A DNA stretch of 64,000 nt from Phylloscopus collybita (Eukaryota > Chordata > Aves > Passeriformes > Phylloscopidae), in assembly GCA_027886175.1 (NCBI GenBank), contig JAJNNQ010000027.1, forward strand, positions 3,548,001 through 3,612,000, given 5' to 3'. The position numbers were made by a program, and so were the translations under genes. Below the pieces are notes generated by a model. It saw nothing but the letters and a program-made list of their open reading frames with translations. It made no database searches and was not told where the DNA came from. Of this stretch, positions 1 to 13,100 are shown piece after piece. Numbering within the stretch: the first letter of the stretch is position 1; every line of letters begins with the position of its first letter.

Positions 1-3000
1 TATCTGCCCAGTGCAGACATGACAATCCTGCTATGGACAGCAAGGAGGTGGAATGCTAATTATGGATCTTCCTTTGCAATGAGGAGCCTCTGCAAGAGGA
101 GTCCTACTCAGTTCCCACTGCTGAGTCCAAAATGTGATGCTTTTTCAGTCAGTAAATGGAGATCTTCTGGATTGGAATATGTTCACCTCAAACAAAAATA
201 ACTGGGAAGCTTTGCAAACTTTAAGAAAGCTTTACCCAGTGTGCAAGCAATGCTGGCTGCAGCTGTGATGTGATTTGTGATTGATTGCTGAATCTCAGGA
301 CAACTTAGTGTCCTCAGCAGTGACACCCCTATGCTTTAGATCACTTAGTAAAGTAATTTCTCTCCTGCTCTCATTTTAAATTTCATAGGGAGGGGAGAGG
401 CAAGCTACTTCTCATTTCCTGCTCTGTTTTCTTCTGTTTTGTTTTGGTTGGTTTTTTGTTTGGTTTTTTTTTTCCTTGAGAGCTCCTGATAGTGACTTTC
501 CTCCACATAAACAAAAAGATCATTAGTCTCAGGCAGACACATGATGTGGAGAGCTTCAGCCAGCATATTTGAAGTCTGGCAAAGTTTGAGCTGCTACGAA
601 CAGGGTCTGGCAGGGGAAGGTGTCTGAGAAGCTGGAGCTGCACTGCTCTGAGTGTGTGAGGATGGAGGGCTGCTAATGGATGGCAATGCTGTGTGAGGCA
701 AGGTGGATGTTCTCTACAGGGATCTGAACTGCAGACTAATTACTTTCACAGTTGTAGCTAATGCTGAAGGGATGCTCATGCATGTGTAAGCATGAATTTT
801 TGTGGGAAGGGGCTGAGGAGTCTGAAGGATGCCCTGATCCCCAAGACCAACCATGCCTGTGCAGTCACACAGCACCATAAATGTTCATAGTTCCTCCCTT
901 TCCCCAGCAGAGATACCATCTCTGTGGAGTGGTAATCTGTTTTTTTCACTCATTAAATGCCTGGTGGCATAAAGATCATCATCCATCACTCTAGAGAGGC
1001 TGCATTCATCTGTAGTCATGGATCTAATTTCAGTTATCCGAGAATTTTTATTTTTAAAGCTCAAACTCCACCCCAACAGTGCTCTCTGACTGACTTTTTG
1101 GAGCTTGTGATCCTGTTGCTTGGTCAGCACCATCTGCTTCCAGAGCAGGCAAAATGTCTTGCTTGCTTCTGTGCAACTGCTGGCACCATTTTCCACTGGG
1201 ACATCTTAAATGGAACTGTCTCCTGTGCAAGGGCTTTCCTAGAGGAAAAGCCTGGAGGAGTGCAGTTAATTACATGCAGTTCTTCCCTGGCTCCCTTAAA
1301 TTTGGGAGTGTCCTTACTCACAAATATGCATGATTTCATTGAATTTCGTTCTAATTGCCACAATTTAAAAATGTCAGGAAAAGAGCTTGGCAATTCCCTG
1401 GTGTGAGGACAGCTCAGATGCTTTTCATGAGAAAGCCCAGTTACCAGGCATATAAATCCATGCTGGTTTAGATATTCAGACCTGAAGAATGTGTCTTGAG
1501 AAGAGAAGTTGAACTCCATGACTTATTCTTATTGTTCCCCTGCTCAGTGAAGTTGAGAACCAAGCCATGAGAGCTTTATAAATAGCTCAGCCAAAGTTTT
1601 CTTTACTTCCTCTAATGTGTCCCCTCTGCAAAAAAAACCCCACAGTGTCTGTGTCTGGGCAGCATTTTGAAAGATTTGTATGCACTAAGAGGGCAGAAAA
1701 GTTGATGGGTATTCTCTGCATTGAGGAGTGTGGGGAGGCAGCAGGTGTCACACAGATGTCAGAAAGTTGCTATTTTTATTTTGCCAAGTGAAGGAAGGGG
1801 GTGCTGAGGAGGATGGGTTGGTTCCTAGCAGGGAATAAGATATACTTTCACAATCTACAGTCTTGCTCTGCTTAGCCACTTCTGTCTCAGTGTTTTGGAA
1901 GAGGGAACAAGCACTGTCACAGCTGTGCTTCCTCTGCATTATGTTACAAGAGACTTAAACCCAAATAAGTTGCTTTTATAATGTAATGCTTGCATTTTGA
2001 GAGCATTCCTTTGACTTTGAAATCAGTCACATCTTGCCCCTGTGCCATTTCTGGCTGCTGAAGCTGCCTTGCAGAGCAGCTTGTGAGGTGTGTGCTGCTC
2101 CCCGGGCAGCCAGAAACCTGAGCCTCAACTGTAAATTGTTCCTCGCATTGCAGAGATTTTAGATTTCACTGATAGCCTGGAACAATTCGGATCGTGGGCT
2201 TGCTGCTGGTGAATGTGTGTTGTGTGCCAGCCCCTGCAGGGACCAAAGGCTGGTGGAAGGGGTTCTCCAGGCTTTAGTCCTTTCTGACTTTTCAGTTTTG
2301 CTTTCAGCAGTTTGAGTGGGACACCAGCAACTGGGCAGTCCTGTCAGGCACTTTGTCGGAGGTGATGAGCTGTGCTGGCTTCTTGGTGGAGGTGACAAAC
2401 ACATCTGAGTCCACGTGCCCTGGAGAGCAGAGAGCCTGGAGTGGAAACCAGAAGCTTTTCTCACAGAATGTGGGAGCTCTGGTCCCTGGGGCACAAAGGA
2501 CTTGGGCTGTGCCTGCTTGGCAGCTCTGATGGCGAAATGCTGCTGCAGAAATGAGGGGGGAAAAGGCACTTTTTAGGGTTTAACCTTCTGTTTCTCTGTG
2601 TCATCTTCATTGCACGTACACCACCTCTTCCTCTTTCCTACCCCACCCCCACCAAACACAATTTTTAGTTTGTGGGCTGTATTTGTTTGGCTTTGCATTT
2701 TTTCTGGTTGTTTTTCATGCTGAAGTCTCAGGATCACTGGTTGGCTGGGAGGTTTTCTGGAGCACGGAGGGATTTGTGCAACTGGGACTTAGCACAGGGA
2801 GGAAATGTAGATACTGAGGAGAAGGGGATGGCATTATGAGCTGAAAATCTGCATTCAGATGGTTTGGGTTTTTTATAAATACCAGTTAAAACTGCCTGCT
2901 TAGAAGAAAAATACTCTGTGAAATACTGTCTTGATGCTTTCCCTGCCTTGCTTCCACGCGGGAAATTCACAATTTGATACAACCGATTTTTTTCCCTGCT

Positions 3001-5164
3001 GATGAAAAGCATGGAACAAATTCCTTTTAGACTGTAAAAGCTGAAAGATATTTTCTCCCCTGATCCCTTAACACTACCTGTGCTCTCATTTCTCCCAGCT
3101 TCTGTGAAGTTCAGCCTCATCTCTAGCATTTTGTGGTTTTAGGTGGTGAGTGATGCAGGACCTCACTTGCTCATATTTCAGAAGAATATGTATTTGTTTT
3201 TAACAGCACTTCAAATATTCACAAGGAAAATGCTTCTTCTCTTCTGTTTTTCCCAAACAAAAATAAGCATGAAATTTGAGTGGATAGTTCTTAAAATATC
3301 CTTGTGATTCCAGTGGGATTATTTATGTGAGCAAGGGCAGTGTCCACTGTTCCCTCAGAGTCACCTGTGTGCTGCCATCCCACCTGGACACTCCATCCCC
3401 TGGGCAAGGCACAGGGACACACCTTGAAACTGGGTGTAACCCACTTCAGTGCAGAACCAGCCAATGTAGCCTGAATATCACTGTCAAGCCCAAATGGGAG
3501 TTTTATGGTACAAAGGAATTTAAGAAAGTGTTATTTGAAATTCTGTTTGCCGTTGAATTACTCTGCGTTACGAGGTTTGAGGATCTGTTGCTTCTAGTAG
3601 AGGTCTATGCAAAATCTAAATACTGCAAAGGTATTTAGTGTTTAGGATTATTTTGGGAGGGGGCTGAGGAAAGGCCTGATAAGTTATGTACTTGACCACA
3701 TGTAGTTAAAAATATTATTTGGAATATAAACTTCCTTGTCTGAAGACCAGCTTTATGCACGAAGTCAAAAAGCACAAAAAGCAGTTCTCCTCCTGGCCTC
3801 CATAAGTATACCTTAATGCTGCAGAATCCTGGAAATTATGCAGGGCATGCTTTTTAAATGTTGATTTTGACTTCTTGCCTGGGACCAAGTGTAAAGTCTT
3901 TCCAAGGAAATACTTAGAAGACTTGCAATGAAACCCAAAAGCTGCTGCCAAACCTTAGTTTTTAGAAAGGGAGTAGGGGGCAATCCAGCCTGTTAAAAAC
4001 TTCCAGTTGTTTGTAATTAAATCCACTTCTTCTGTGCACAATAAACATATACTTAGAAAAAGATCATTTTACATAATACTTATGTGGTTTGGTGCTGTTT
4101 TCAGCTGCTAAAAATCAAGCAGTAGGTTTGCTATTTTTGTCTGGGAAGGTTACTGAGAGCTGGGAAGCCAGGGCTGATGCAGCTGTGCCACCGCAGTGGC
4201 ACGCATCCATGTATCCAGTGGTGACACACAAAGCCAGCCAGGGAATCCTTTTCTCATCATGAACCATCTTTCCCACTAGTTCAAGTTTGTTTTGGATTGA
4301 CAGGGATGGGAATGAGGAGGAGATAAAAATATCCCGTCCGCACGTCCCTCCTCGCCCGCAGCAGCACCGCTCGTGGCTTTGGTGGAAACTCCGGGGTTGC
4401 AGGAACTTCTCATCACTTTGGGGGCTGGCAGGAGGCAGGACCACCAAACCCTCACCACCCTGAGCTTGGTCTGCACGGTTCATTCAAGATGGTTTCAAAT
4501 CCACTGCCATTGTTTGTCTGGAGGATGGGACATGTAGGGTGAGGGGGACAGCCTGAGTGTGAGTTTATCCAAGAGATAAATTTTATACTCACTCTTGACA
4601 AGGGAGGGGATTTTTTTTCCCAGGATGGCATGGAGAAATTGTCAGTTTTTACTGGGCAGATTGCTGGAGCTGTTGGGTGCTGTGATGGAGTATACACAAG
4701 GCATAGAAAGAGCAGAGAGGAGCAGCTTAGAGGTATTATCTCATAAGTGACATAAGAAAACCTATGAAGCCTTGTAGAGCAGATTTGTTAGGATTTGAGA
4801 TGAAAATCCCTGTTGCTTGCTGAGATTATCCCCCAGCATATGGCAGGGAATGTAACAGAGAGATAGAATTAGCTGCTAATGATCTGGACACCTCTTGAAA
4901 ACAGATGTTTGTAGTCCCATATAACTGCTTGCTATTTTGTTTGTCCAAAATCTGGATTACTCAACAAAAGGCCTGGCGTGGTGTTAAAATGCTTACTATC
5001 TTCATTTCCCACCAATCTCACCCAGTACAGATCACTTCTTTCTTAGGAATACTGCTGGAGTAATCTAATGTGAATTTGGGATGGAGAATTAGGGAAATGG
5101 CTCTCACTGCAGTGCCAGCAGACAGAGTTAGCCAAGAGTCAGGGAGTGGTGGGGAAGCTGCAGG
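1..5164. other. Gene-free upstream flank
   Basis: No coding exon, RNA gene or clear repeat family was recognised. Open frames here (for example 957-1406 on + and 2159-2569 on -) have no recognisable domain and overlap frames of similar length on the other strand, as expected by chance. Confidence 0.6.
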
Positions 5165-5241
5165 CATCTCCTTGGGCAAGCCAGGACATCTCCTTGGGCA
5201 AGCCAGGGCATCTCCTTGGGCAAGCCAGGACATCTCCATGG
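5165..5241. repeat. 22-bp minisatellite, about 3.5 copies
   Basis: The unit CATCTCCTTGGGCAAGCCAG plus GA or GG starts at 5165, 5187 and 5209, and a partial, diverged fourth copy starts at 5231. Copies differ only at the last base pair or two, so the expansion is recent. It is an isolated short tandem repeat with no gene around it. Confidence 0.92.
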
Positions 5242-8200
5242 CACTGTGGCACTGGTACCCTGCTGCTACTGCATAAGCAGTGTTCATTTGGGGTTTCTTG
5301 AGAAGATGAGTTTTTGATAGATCTCTATGGCAAATGATGCTGCAGTTGAGGAGGGGATTGCTCAGACTCCGTGCTGCTGCACAGGCAAGCACCTGGTGTA
5401 AAAACCCTTGTGTTACACATTTTGGTGGTTTTGGTACCCCCTTACTCACCCTGACTTTGAGTTGTTGTCAACAAATACCTGATTTACCCTCACCATTGTT
5501 TAAGGCACTGAAGTTTCCAACTCAGGGATGTAATTCCCACAGTTTGTCTTTGGGATCTCTTAATTTATTTGTTACTTGAGCAATCTTCTCTATAACGCTT
5601 TTGCTATGCTTAAATTTCTTTACATTCAAAAAAATGCTTCCTAGGTTACTTTCCTTAATTTACATTATTGGAAGACATATTCTTGGAGCTGGAAACCTTT
5701 ATTAAGGTGGGGAAAAAATTGTTAGCTATCAGTTCAGCTCATCTCTTCCCCCCTCCACCCCTTCCTTCATGTTAAACTTCCCTTTGGACTTAATATTTTA
5801 CAATAAAAGCAAGACCTTAGCCTCAACTTCTCTTTCTAAGTTAGATTCTTTTGACCTGGCGTCATCTTTGTTACAAGGCTTCACACGCTGCAGTACAATA
5901 ATATTTTTCTTGTGGTGCAATGAACAGCACTGCAGACTCTGTTCCAGATGGGGTCATTTTTTTCTCTAAATTAACAACTGCCTTAATAGATATTTTCCGT
6001 GGCTTCCAAACTGTGTGGTGTTGCTTGAACAAAAATGTAATTCCACGGAGACATTTCAAGCCCAGCTTTTGCTGGGCTTCCAGAAATATTTTTTTTTAAA
6101 AAGTATTTGTACAGTCAAAATGAGTTTGCTAGCGTATTGTGCTTGCATGTTGCAGTTGTGTCTTTAGAAATAGATGGAAAAATCTGAATATTATCTGGTA
6201 TATTATTCTCAAAGAACAGTATTTTCATGCAGGCTCCCTTATTGACATAAGGGTTAAACTATGGCAAATGTATTTTGAAACAACTGGAATGTTTCTTTGC
6301 AAAAAACCCAGCTCTCTGCCTCCAGAGATACTTCTTCACTTCAGACCAGTTAATTTTCTGTAATTTTAAAATTTCATGTAATAAAAATTATCATTTGAGA
6401 TTGCAATTTTAATGTGAATAACGTGCTTCTGATCACTTGAAACTTCCATGGAGGGGTGTAGAGGATTCTTATACAAACAAAATGTGATGTGAACTCGTGA
6501 AATCCTTGGTGGTGGCTGCTCTAGCAGCACATGAGTGGACTCTCAGGAGCATTTGCTTGAGTTCTTCTTTGTCACAGACAAACATGGAAAATGCAGGAAA
6601 TAATGAAAAATCCACCAGGACATAGTTGAAGCCTTAGGATCACAGATACTTTTCAGAATATCAGTCTCTAAATCGTTGAATTTATTCCACAGAAATATTT
6701 TTGTTGGTTATTCAGCTAATATCATTAGCATGGCCAGTAGCAAACTAGTACATTTAAACTGTGCTGCTTCTAAATCTTTTAAGATTACAAGATCTGTAAT
6801 TGCTTTTGAGATGGAGAGTTTGTAGTTCAATCCCATATTCTTCATGTAGCTCATTGCCCCTCCTGCTTCTGTCCTGAGCCACCAGCACAATCAATCATTC
6901 CTTGTGCTAGGCAGGAGGTTTTTTTTTTAATGCCAAAACCACTAGGACTGTTCCAATTTTCTTACAGTTTCATCAAGTGAAAGGCCCTGAGCCACCTTCG
7001 GGCCTTGCCCCGGCGTGTTGCACCCTCTGTCCCTTCGAGGGTGGGTGGCTCACAGGCCACGTTCCATCAACAGCCTGGCACTGGCTGAGGTGCAAAAGGG
7101 CCAGCAGAAGGCACTGGGCAAGCCCTGGGTGTGAGCAAGAACAGCCCTTTGTGTTTGTGCCCTCGGGATCGAGCAGGGTTTGTGCTGGAGCACGGAGGTG
7201 CCTCATCCTTTCATACCGGAGGCCTGGGAGATGCTGTTGGAGCGTTGGTGTTTGAGGAGGGAAAGTGGGATTTTTGTACAGCCAAGGAGCTAAAGCTGTG
7301 CCTGCAGGGTGGGAGAGATCCCTGCCAGCTCCCCATGGGAACAGGGCTGGGAGGGCATGAGTTTGTTAGGTCTGTGGGGGTAGTTTGGTTGAGTTGAGCT
7401 CTCCTGTGAAGAATGTCACAAGAGGAGTGCGTGCCTTGGCCATTAGGGATTTGTCCATGCTGCATTATTAGAAGAGATTCCTATTATGTTTTTTTCATTT
7501 TATCTTCCACCTGTATCCTACTATGCATAGAGAAAGTCTTGCTTCTGTGACTTGGGAAGCAGCAATTTTCCAGTGCTTCCCAAAATTTCCTCCAGAAAGG
7601 GATTATGTCACATCTGACCCAGATGTTTTGGAAAACAGTGTGTCTCAGCACAGTAAGTTCTGGGAGGGACCCTCACACTCAGGAGCTGATCACAGTGGTG
7701 AGGAGAGTGTTGGGGGAGAGAGCTTTTCCTTGGATTAACTCAAGGGACAGTCAAACACTTTGGTTTGGCTGGCTTGGCCCTATTTCCAAGCTGGACCTTC
7801 TTATTTCTCAAGTGGGAGTAGTGTCCCTGGACCTCTAAAACCACCAATATTTTTTCTCCTCCTGTCCTTTGATTAAGAACTTGTTTGTTGACACTTCAGT
7901 GGGTTGTGGCTCTGATGACAGCAGCCCTTGTGTCAACCAAGACAGAGCTGCTTACTGTTGATAGTTCCTGGCTTTGTCTCTGCTTCCTAGATGTGGTCAG
8001 ATAGAGGTTCTAATGGCCTTCCAAGTTGTAAGTAGGGATAATTCTCTGTAGAAAAGTCAATTCAGTATTTTTGTATTCAGTAATTCAGATTTTTGCATTT
8101 CTCCAATTGTTTGTTGTGCAAATATGTGGACCAGACCGAAGAACAATGACAAGGCTATGCAGATCTCCAAGCTAACTTTAATAGTCTGCCTGAAAAAGCA

Positions 8201-10048
8201 GATGTGTAGGATGAAAGAGAAGGGTCCTATTTGCTCAGTAAATGTTTTAAAAGTTAGTTATGTACATATTTTAAGAGAAGTTTTCAATGGAAAGTGACTG
8301 AACCTATCATGGTGGTGTTTCCAGTGAACAAAATGTGGTGTAAAGTTCAGATTTACGTTTCTTATTATGGCTTAGCGGGTTTCATCTTAAAGGAGTTTTA
8401 ATAGGTGCCAAATGCTCTCAATATCTGTCAAGATCAGTTATAGATGAGATTTTTTTTTTCTGTTTTTGCATGGAGCAGGAAACATGAAGCATCTTACTGG
8501 AATGGTTCCTAGAAGGTTTGAACTTTGCAGATGTGTGAGGTTTTCATATATCGTGGTAAAAGGCTAAATCCGAAGCTCAGCAAATTACTCTGCTGGCTGT
8601 TAACAGAAGATTCCAGCTATTGCTGGGTCGGCAGGAAAAGAGATGAGATTGAAAGATTTCCAGCCCTGCCAAAGGGAGATGTCCTGGTGGGTAATTTGTC
8701 CCATAGGAAAGGTGTAGGAGCAGCAATGTTGGGGCCTAGCCACGATTGTTTTGGCACCTGTTTAGCCCTGGATCCTGGCTTTATTAGCCCTGGCTTTAGC
8801 TCGAGGTTCTGTTACTCTCTCTTAGTGCAAAGGAGAAATCCCCACCAGATAGATGCGAGGTGAAAATCACACCAAAGTTTCCTTGGCAAAAATACCAAAA
8901 TCAAACAATCAATAATCTCTGGCGAAGGATGAAATATAACATTTAATTCTATATAAAGCCACTTATCATCACATTACTTAGTGTCAATTTAGCATTTACT
9001 TAGCATAAACTTAGCCCAACTGAGAAGAACCTTTCAACTTCTGACAGCTTGGCCGTCGGGCTGCTGCCGTCCCAAGGCCCCTTGGTCTGTCTCGAGGGCT
9101 TCAGCAAGTCAGAACTCAAGGGTAGAATGTGCTGCTCTGGTTTCCAGCTATAAACACAGAGATCACTATCATGTCACTACTGGAACTGTTAAAGCTGGTC
9201 GTGCACTGTTTGTTATTACTTGGTTTTTTAAGCATAACTCTTCGCTGCCACAGAAGGTTGTAGCAGAAAGGATTCGTTCATTTGCAGATAAAGGGCTGAG
9301 CTTGTGCTCTATTCTTTGTTTTCTTATCTTTGCTTGACAAATGTTTTAGGGCATCTTTCTCTGATTGCTTTCCCTTTATTAATTTTGTCCCTGCCTTTTT
9401 ACACTTGGAGTTGGTTTTTGACATATAAGCAGTACTCCATACATTAATATATTTTTGTAAAACTGACACTGTAGTTGTCGCTAATCTTTGGCAGAGCAGT
9501 TCATATACTTTTGGATGTGTTGTCCAGCACACCTCCTTTACTGTATTTCTCTTTTCTCAAATTTAAAGTCAGGCTTCTTCTGGAACACTATCAATGGAAT
9601 TCTTAAATATTAAACTGTTAAAGACACAGAGCACTGTTATAAAATGATGGAGAAATACAGTGCTGCAGAAATATCAAAAAAAACCCCAAACCCCATTGTG
9701 AAAGGTCTTTTCTGTTGTCACTGTTTCCCTTTACTCTTCCTTTGTTAAGCAGTCAGTATTGATCAAAGTTAGAAGTCCTTGTTCACCCCCAATATATTTT
9801 TTTTGAGAAAACCATGTAACTCCTGCAATGCAAAACACTGAGCATGCCAGTCAAAATTGAGAAAAAAACCCCAAAATATGGAAGTCCTATAATAAAAAAG
9901 ATGTTATCAAATATGTTGCATTGGCAGAACTTTTGAACGGAGTTTTCTCAGAATGGCAAGTTGTAACTTCACTCAAAAAAGACTTTTCCCTCCAGCTTGA
10001 CATTGGAGCAGGAAAAAATTGGGGGCATAGTTCAGAAAGAGCTGAACT
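5242..10048. other. Gene-free upstream flank
   Basis: Ordinary noncoding sequence with a slightly GC-richer patch near 6980-7330. No gene or repeat family was recognised. Confidence 0.55.
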
Positions 10049-10105
10049 AGGTCATGGACTACTATGTTCACCATAACCCATGGAGAACAAAGTAGTCCAT
10101 GACCT
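10049..10105. repeat. Near-perfect 57-nt inverted repeat (hairpin)
   Basis: The left arm AGGTCATGGACTACT (10049-10063) is exactly complementary to AGTAGTCCATGACCT (10091-10105). Pairing continues inward past one A/A mismatch with TGTTC/GAACA (10065-10069 with 10085-10089), then past a second A/A mismatch with CCAT/ATGG (10071-10074 with 10080-10083). This leaves a 5-nt loop (10075-10079). In total 24 of 26 stem positions pair. Pairing stops abruptly outside the arms. It could be a small hairpin RNA, a palindromic remnant of a mobile element, or a template-switch mutation. Confidence 0.9.
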
Positions 10106-13100
10106 GACACTGAAGGCAGGTGTGTGCTGGGGGTAGAATCTCAAGAAAACAATCCCCAACAAGGGGGGATGTGGATCTTGGGGCTGGCACTGAGCATCCC
10201 AAAGTGCACCAGCATCCTGCAGGACCTGGCTCCTGAAAGAAGCAATTGGGAAGGATGCGGTGGAGGATGCAGCAGGTGGAAGGTACAGGAGGGATGGGGG
10301 TTTATTTGAGAGGGCCAAGGAGCCCTTGCAGGGAGGATGCTATTAAAGACCAAGGGAAATAGTGCAAAATAATCAACATTCCCATAAAGAACTGCAGCAG
10401 CCCATGTATTCCTTCCCAAGAGAAATGGGTGCTTACATCTTCATCCCCAATTTTCTTTTTCTTTAGTTCCATGAACACATATGCTTTCTCACACTTTCTC
10501 ATTTAACTCAAAGCAAGGAAATTATAATAAAAAATTACAGATGAAACTGTATTTGTGTCATCCTTCCACTTTATCATTTCGTGCAAATATCTGAAGGCAG
10601 AACAAGGTGCTAACCTTGAATGTTTAATGTTAGGACTAACTTCTGCTCACTGTTTACCAAAATAGGGCCACTGTGTAACAGCAATAATGTAAGTCAGTGT
10701 CAACACCAGGCACTGACATTTTAATAGAAGACTTGAGTTCATAATAAAACCAAGTCAAGGTTTTTAGGGTGAGTTAAATTTACTGCAGCAGCGCCCTCAA
10801 GTGCTGTGACACTTCCTAGGCCTGATGGTGTCAGTCCCACGGGACTCTGTCATGTGCTGGGGCTTGATTCTTCAGCATATTTAGCCCGGTAAGAGCATGT
10901 AAATTATTTTGGTGGAATTTTGAGCGCTCACACAAATCTGTGAGACTATTTAAATTAATGCCAGAGTGAAGGGAAGGGTGCTGGTTTGGGAGTTTCCCCT
11001 TTAATTGCTCTGTGGTAAGAAATGTGCTTTCAGGACCAGTTTGGTTGGAAGTGATGGTGGAAGGAGACCTGAGCAGAGAAGCTTTCACCTGACAGGTCAG
11101 CATGATGGGCCATGGGCCAGGTCCTGCAGGATGCTGATCTGGAGTTTGGGATGCTTGCTGCCAGCAGAGCCCAGTGCACAGCTTCATCAACTGCTCTGCA
11201 GCTTCCATGGCCTTTTCTTAGTTCAGGCTGCAGAGCCAGAAGAGCTGAAAACCTTCTCTGTTTTGACTCATTACCTTAACAGAGAATTTAGGATTTAGGC
11301 ATGGTATCCACTCTCCTTTGGTACTGAGGGAACCATGTCTGGGTAGGCTGTGGATTTAAGCAGCACACTATTGGTATATGGTATAAACTGCTGGACAAAA
11401 CTATGGCAGTGTAAAACTGTGGTCTGCTAGAGGTGTTACACATCCTAAACATCCATTATTATGGGTATGCAAGGAGGCTGTAGGCCCTGCACTCACAGGA
11501 CTGCATCTTTGCCAACAGAATTGCAGCTCTCCTTGAGGCAGCTGCTGGAGGGAGCCCTGGTTGCACTCACTCCTCAACTTGTGAGTAATGAAGCTCCAGT
11601 GGCTCCTAGAATTGCAGCATCTCTCTCAGCTGTCTGACAAAGCTGTGTGATTTCCTCCGTTCTTCAGAATTCCCTTCTCTTGAGCTCTCCACCTCTTGTC
11701 TCCCAGCACGTCTGATCAAAGTAGGTCAAGTCAGCTTTGTTCAAAAGCAGAATTGCCGAGTGATGCTGCTGTGTCTGGAGAAGCAAACTCAGCCTAAGGG
11801 AATGATTCCATGGGGGTAATGAAATCACAGCACCTAATAATTACCTGTATCCACAAAATGAACATCTGAGGCATTGCTCAGAGCAGAAGCCATCCCTTGC
11901 AACTCTCCCTGTGTAAAAGTAATGCCCTTTCCTCCTAATTATTGAGGAGTATTTTTGTAGAGATACTTCAAAGTCTTTGTTTCATATTCCTAGTATATAC
12001 TATTCAAATGTGTGTTCTGTAGTGTCCTTTTGTGTGGGCTTCTCTGGATCCAGAGGGAATAGCAATTGCAATAGTGATAGCAATCTGTGGAATGAGGAAT
12101 TGCAACATTTGGGCCATACCCACTTCTTATATTTTAGTCTTGAATTAATACTTCTAGACTAAAGCAGGAAGAAAGGAAGAGGTCAGAGGGAAGAGAATTT
12201 AGAAATCATTCAATTGTCTGACTTATGAGAAAAATAGTGACACATCTTTAAAATAAACAAATACAAAGGTCAGTGGCCAGAAATTCAGTAGTCCAGGGCT
12301 TTTTTTGGCCACTTAAACAAGGAAGTTCTAAAGCCTTTGGCCCAAGGGCTTCTCTCTGCTGCACATGGGGAGTTTCACACAGCTCCTTCCTTAGGTGACC
12401 TCAGGCTGGTTTTCATTGGCACAAGGGAAAAAGGATGGCTTTTCTTTTGCTGGGAGTTTTATCACTGTGGAGCAGTGCTGTGAAGAGTTGGTTACTGGAG
12501 TCAGTCCCGATTACAACTCCCTCAGTGCTCCTTGCTGCAGGCTGGAGGAAGATGTACTAAAGGTATACCCCTCTCCAGGTGAGACATCCAGCAGGCTCCT
12601 TAGGTATTTTGGACCAGAACACAGGGGCAGTGTGTGAAATACTGTGTTTCAGATACATCATTATCCTGGGTTATGGTATTATTACAGGGACAACTTGCAT
12701 TGTCCCTTTGTTCTCTTTACACCTCTACCATCACCCTCCAAAAAGGAGGGGGGAAAAGAATGAAAGAAAAGAAAACAAAACAAACACCAAAAATGCAAAA
12801 CCAGGACGTGAGGAGAAAAAGGAAGTGGCATTATTTGGCAAAGCTTCAAGGGGAACAAGCCCAGGGAGTTTGGTTTTGCTGACAGAAGAGGGGGCCAAAG
12901 CTGCAAGGACTGAGGGTGGGTTTCAGGTTAAAAAAGGAAGAGGGTGACAATGGGAAGGAGCCAGGGAAGTGAAGGAGCAGAGTGAAGGGGCTGAGCACTC
13001 TGGGTGCATGGGAGAAGCCTCTCCCAAGCAGTGTTGTGGGTGTGAGGCTGGGGTCAGCCTGTCCACGGGAGCTGGGGCTGTGCCTGCCCAGCTTGGGCTA

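Noticed and set aside
957..1519. Overlapping 149-codon (+) and 131-codon (-) frames
   Set aside because: No recognised domain, and both strands are open over the same stretch, which suggests chance.
6058..6079. Hairpin AAGCCCAGC-TTTT-GCTGGGCTT followed by a T run
   Set aside because: A 9-bp stem with a short loop is expected a few times by chance in 64 kb, and a bacterial-style terminator has no meaning here.
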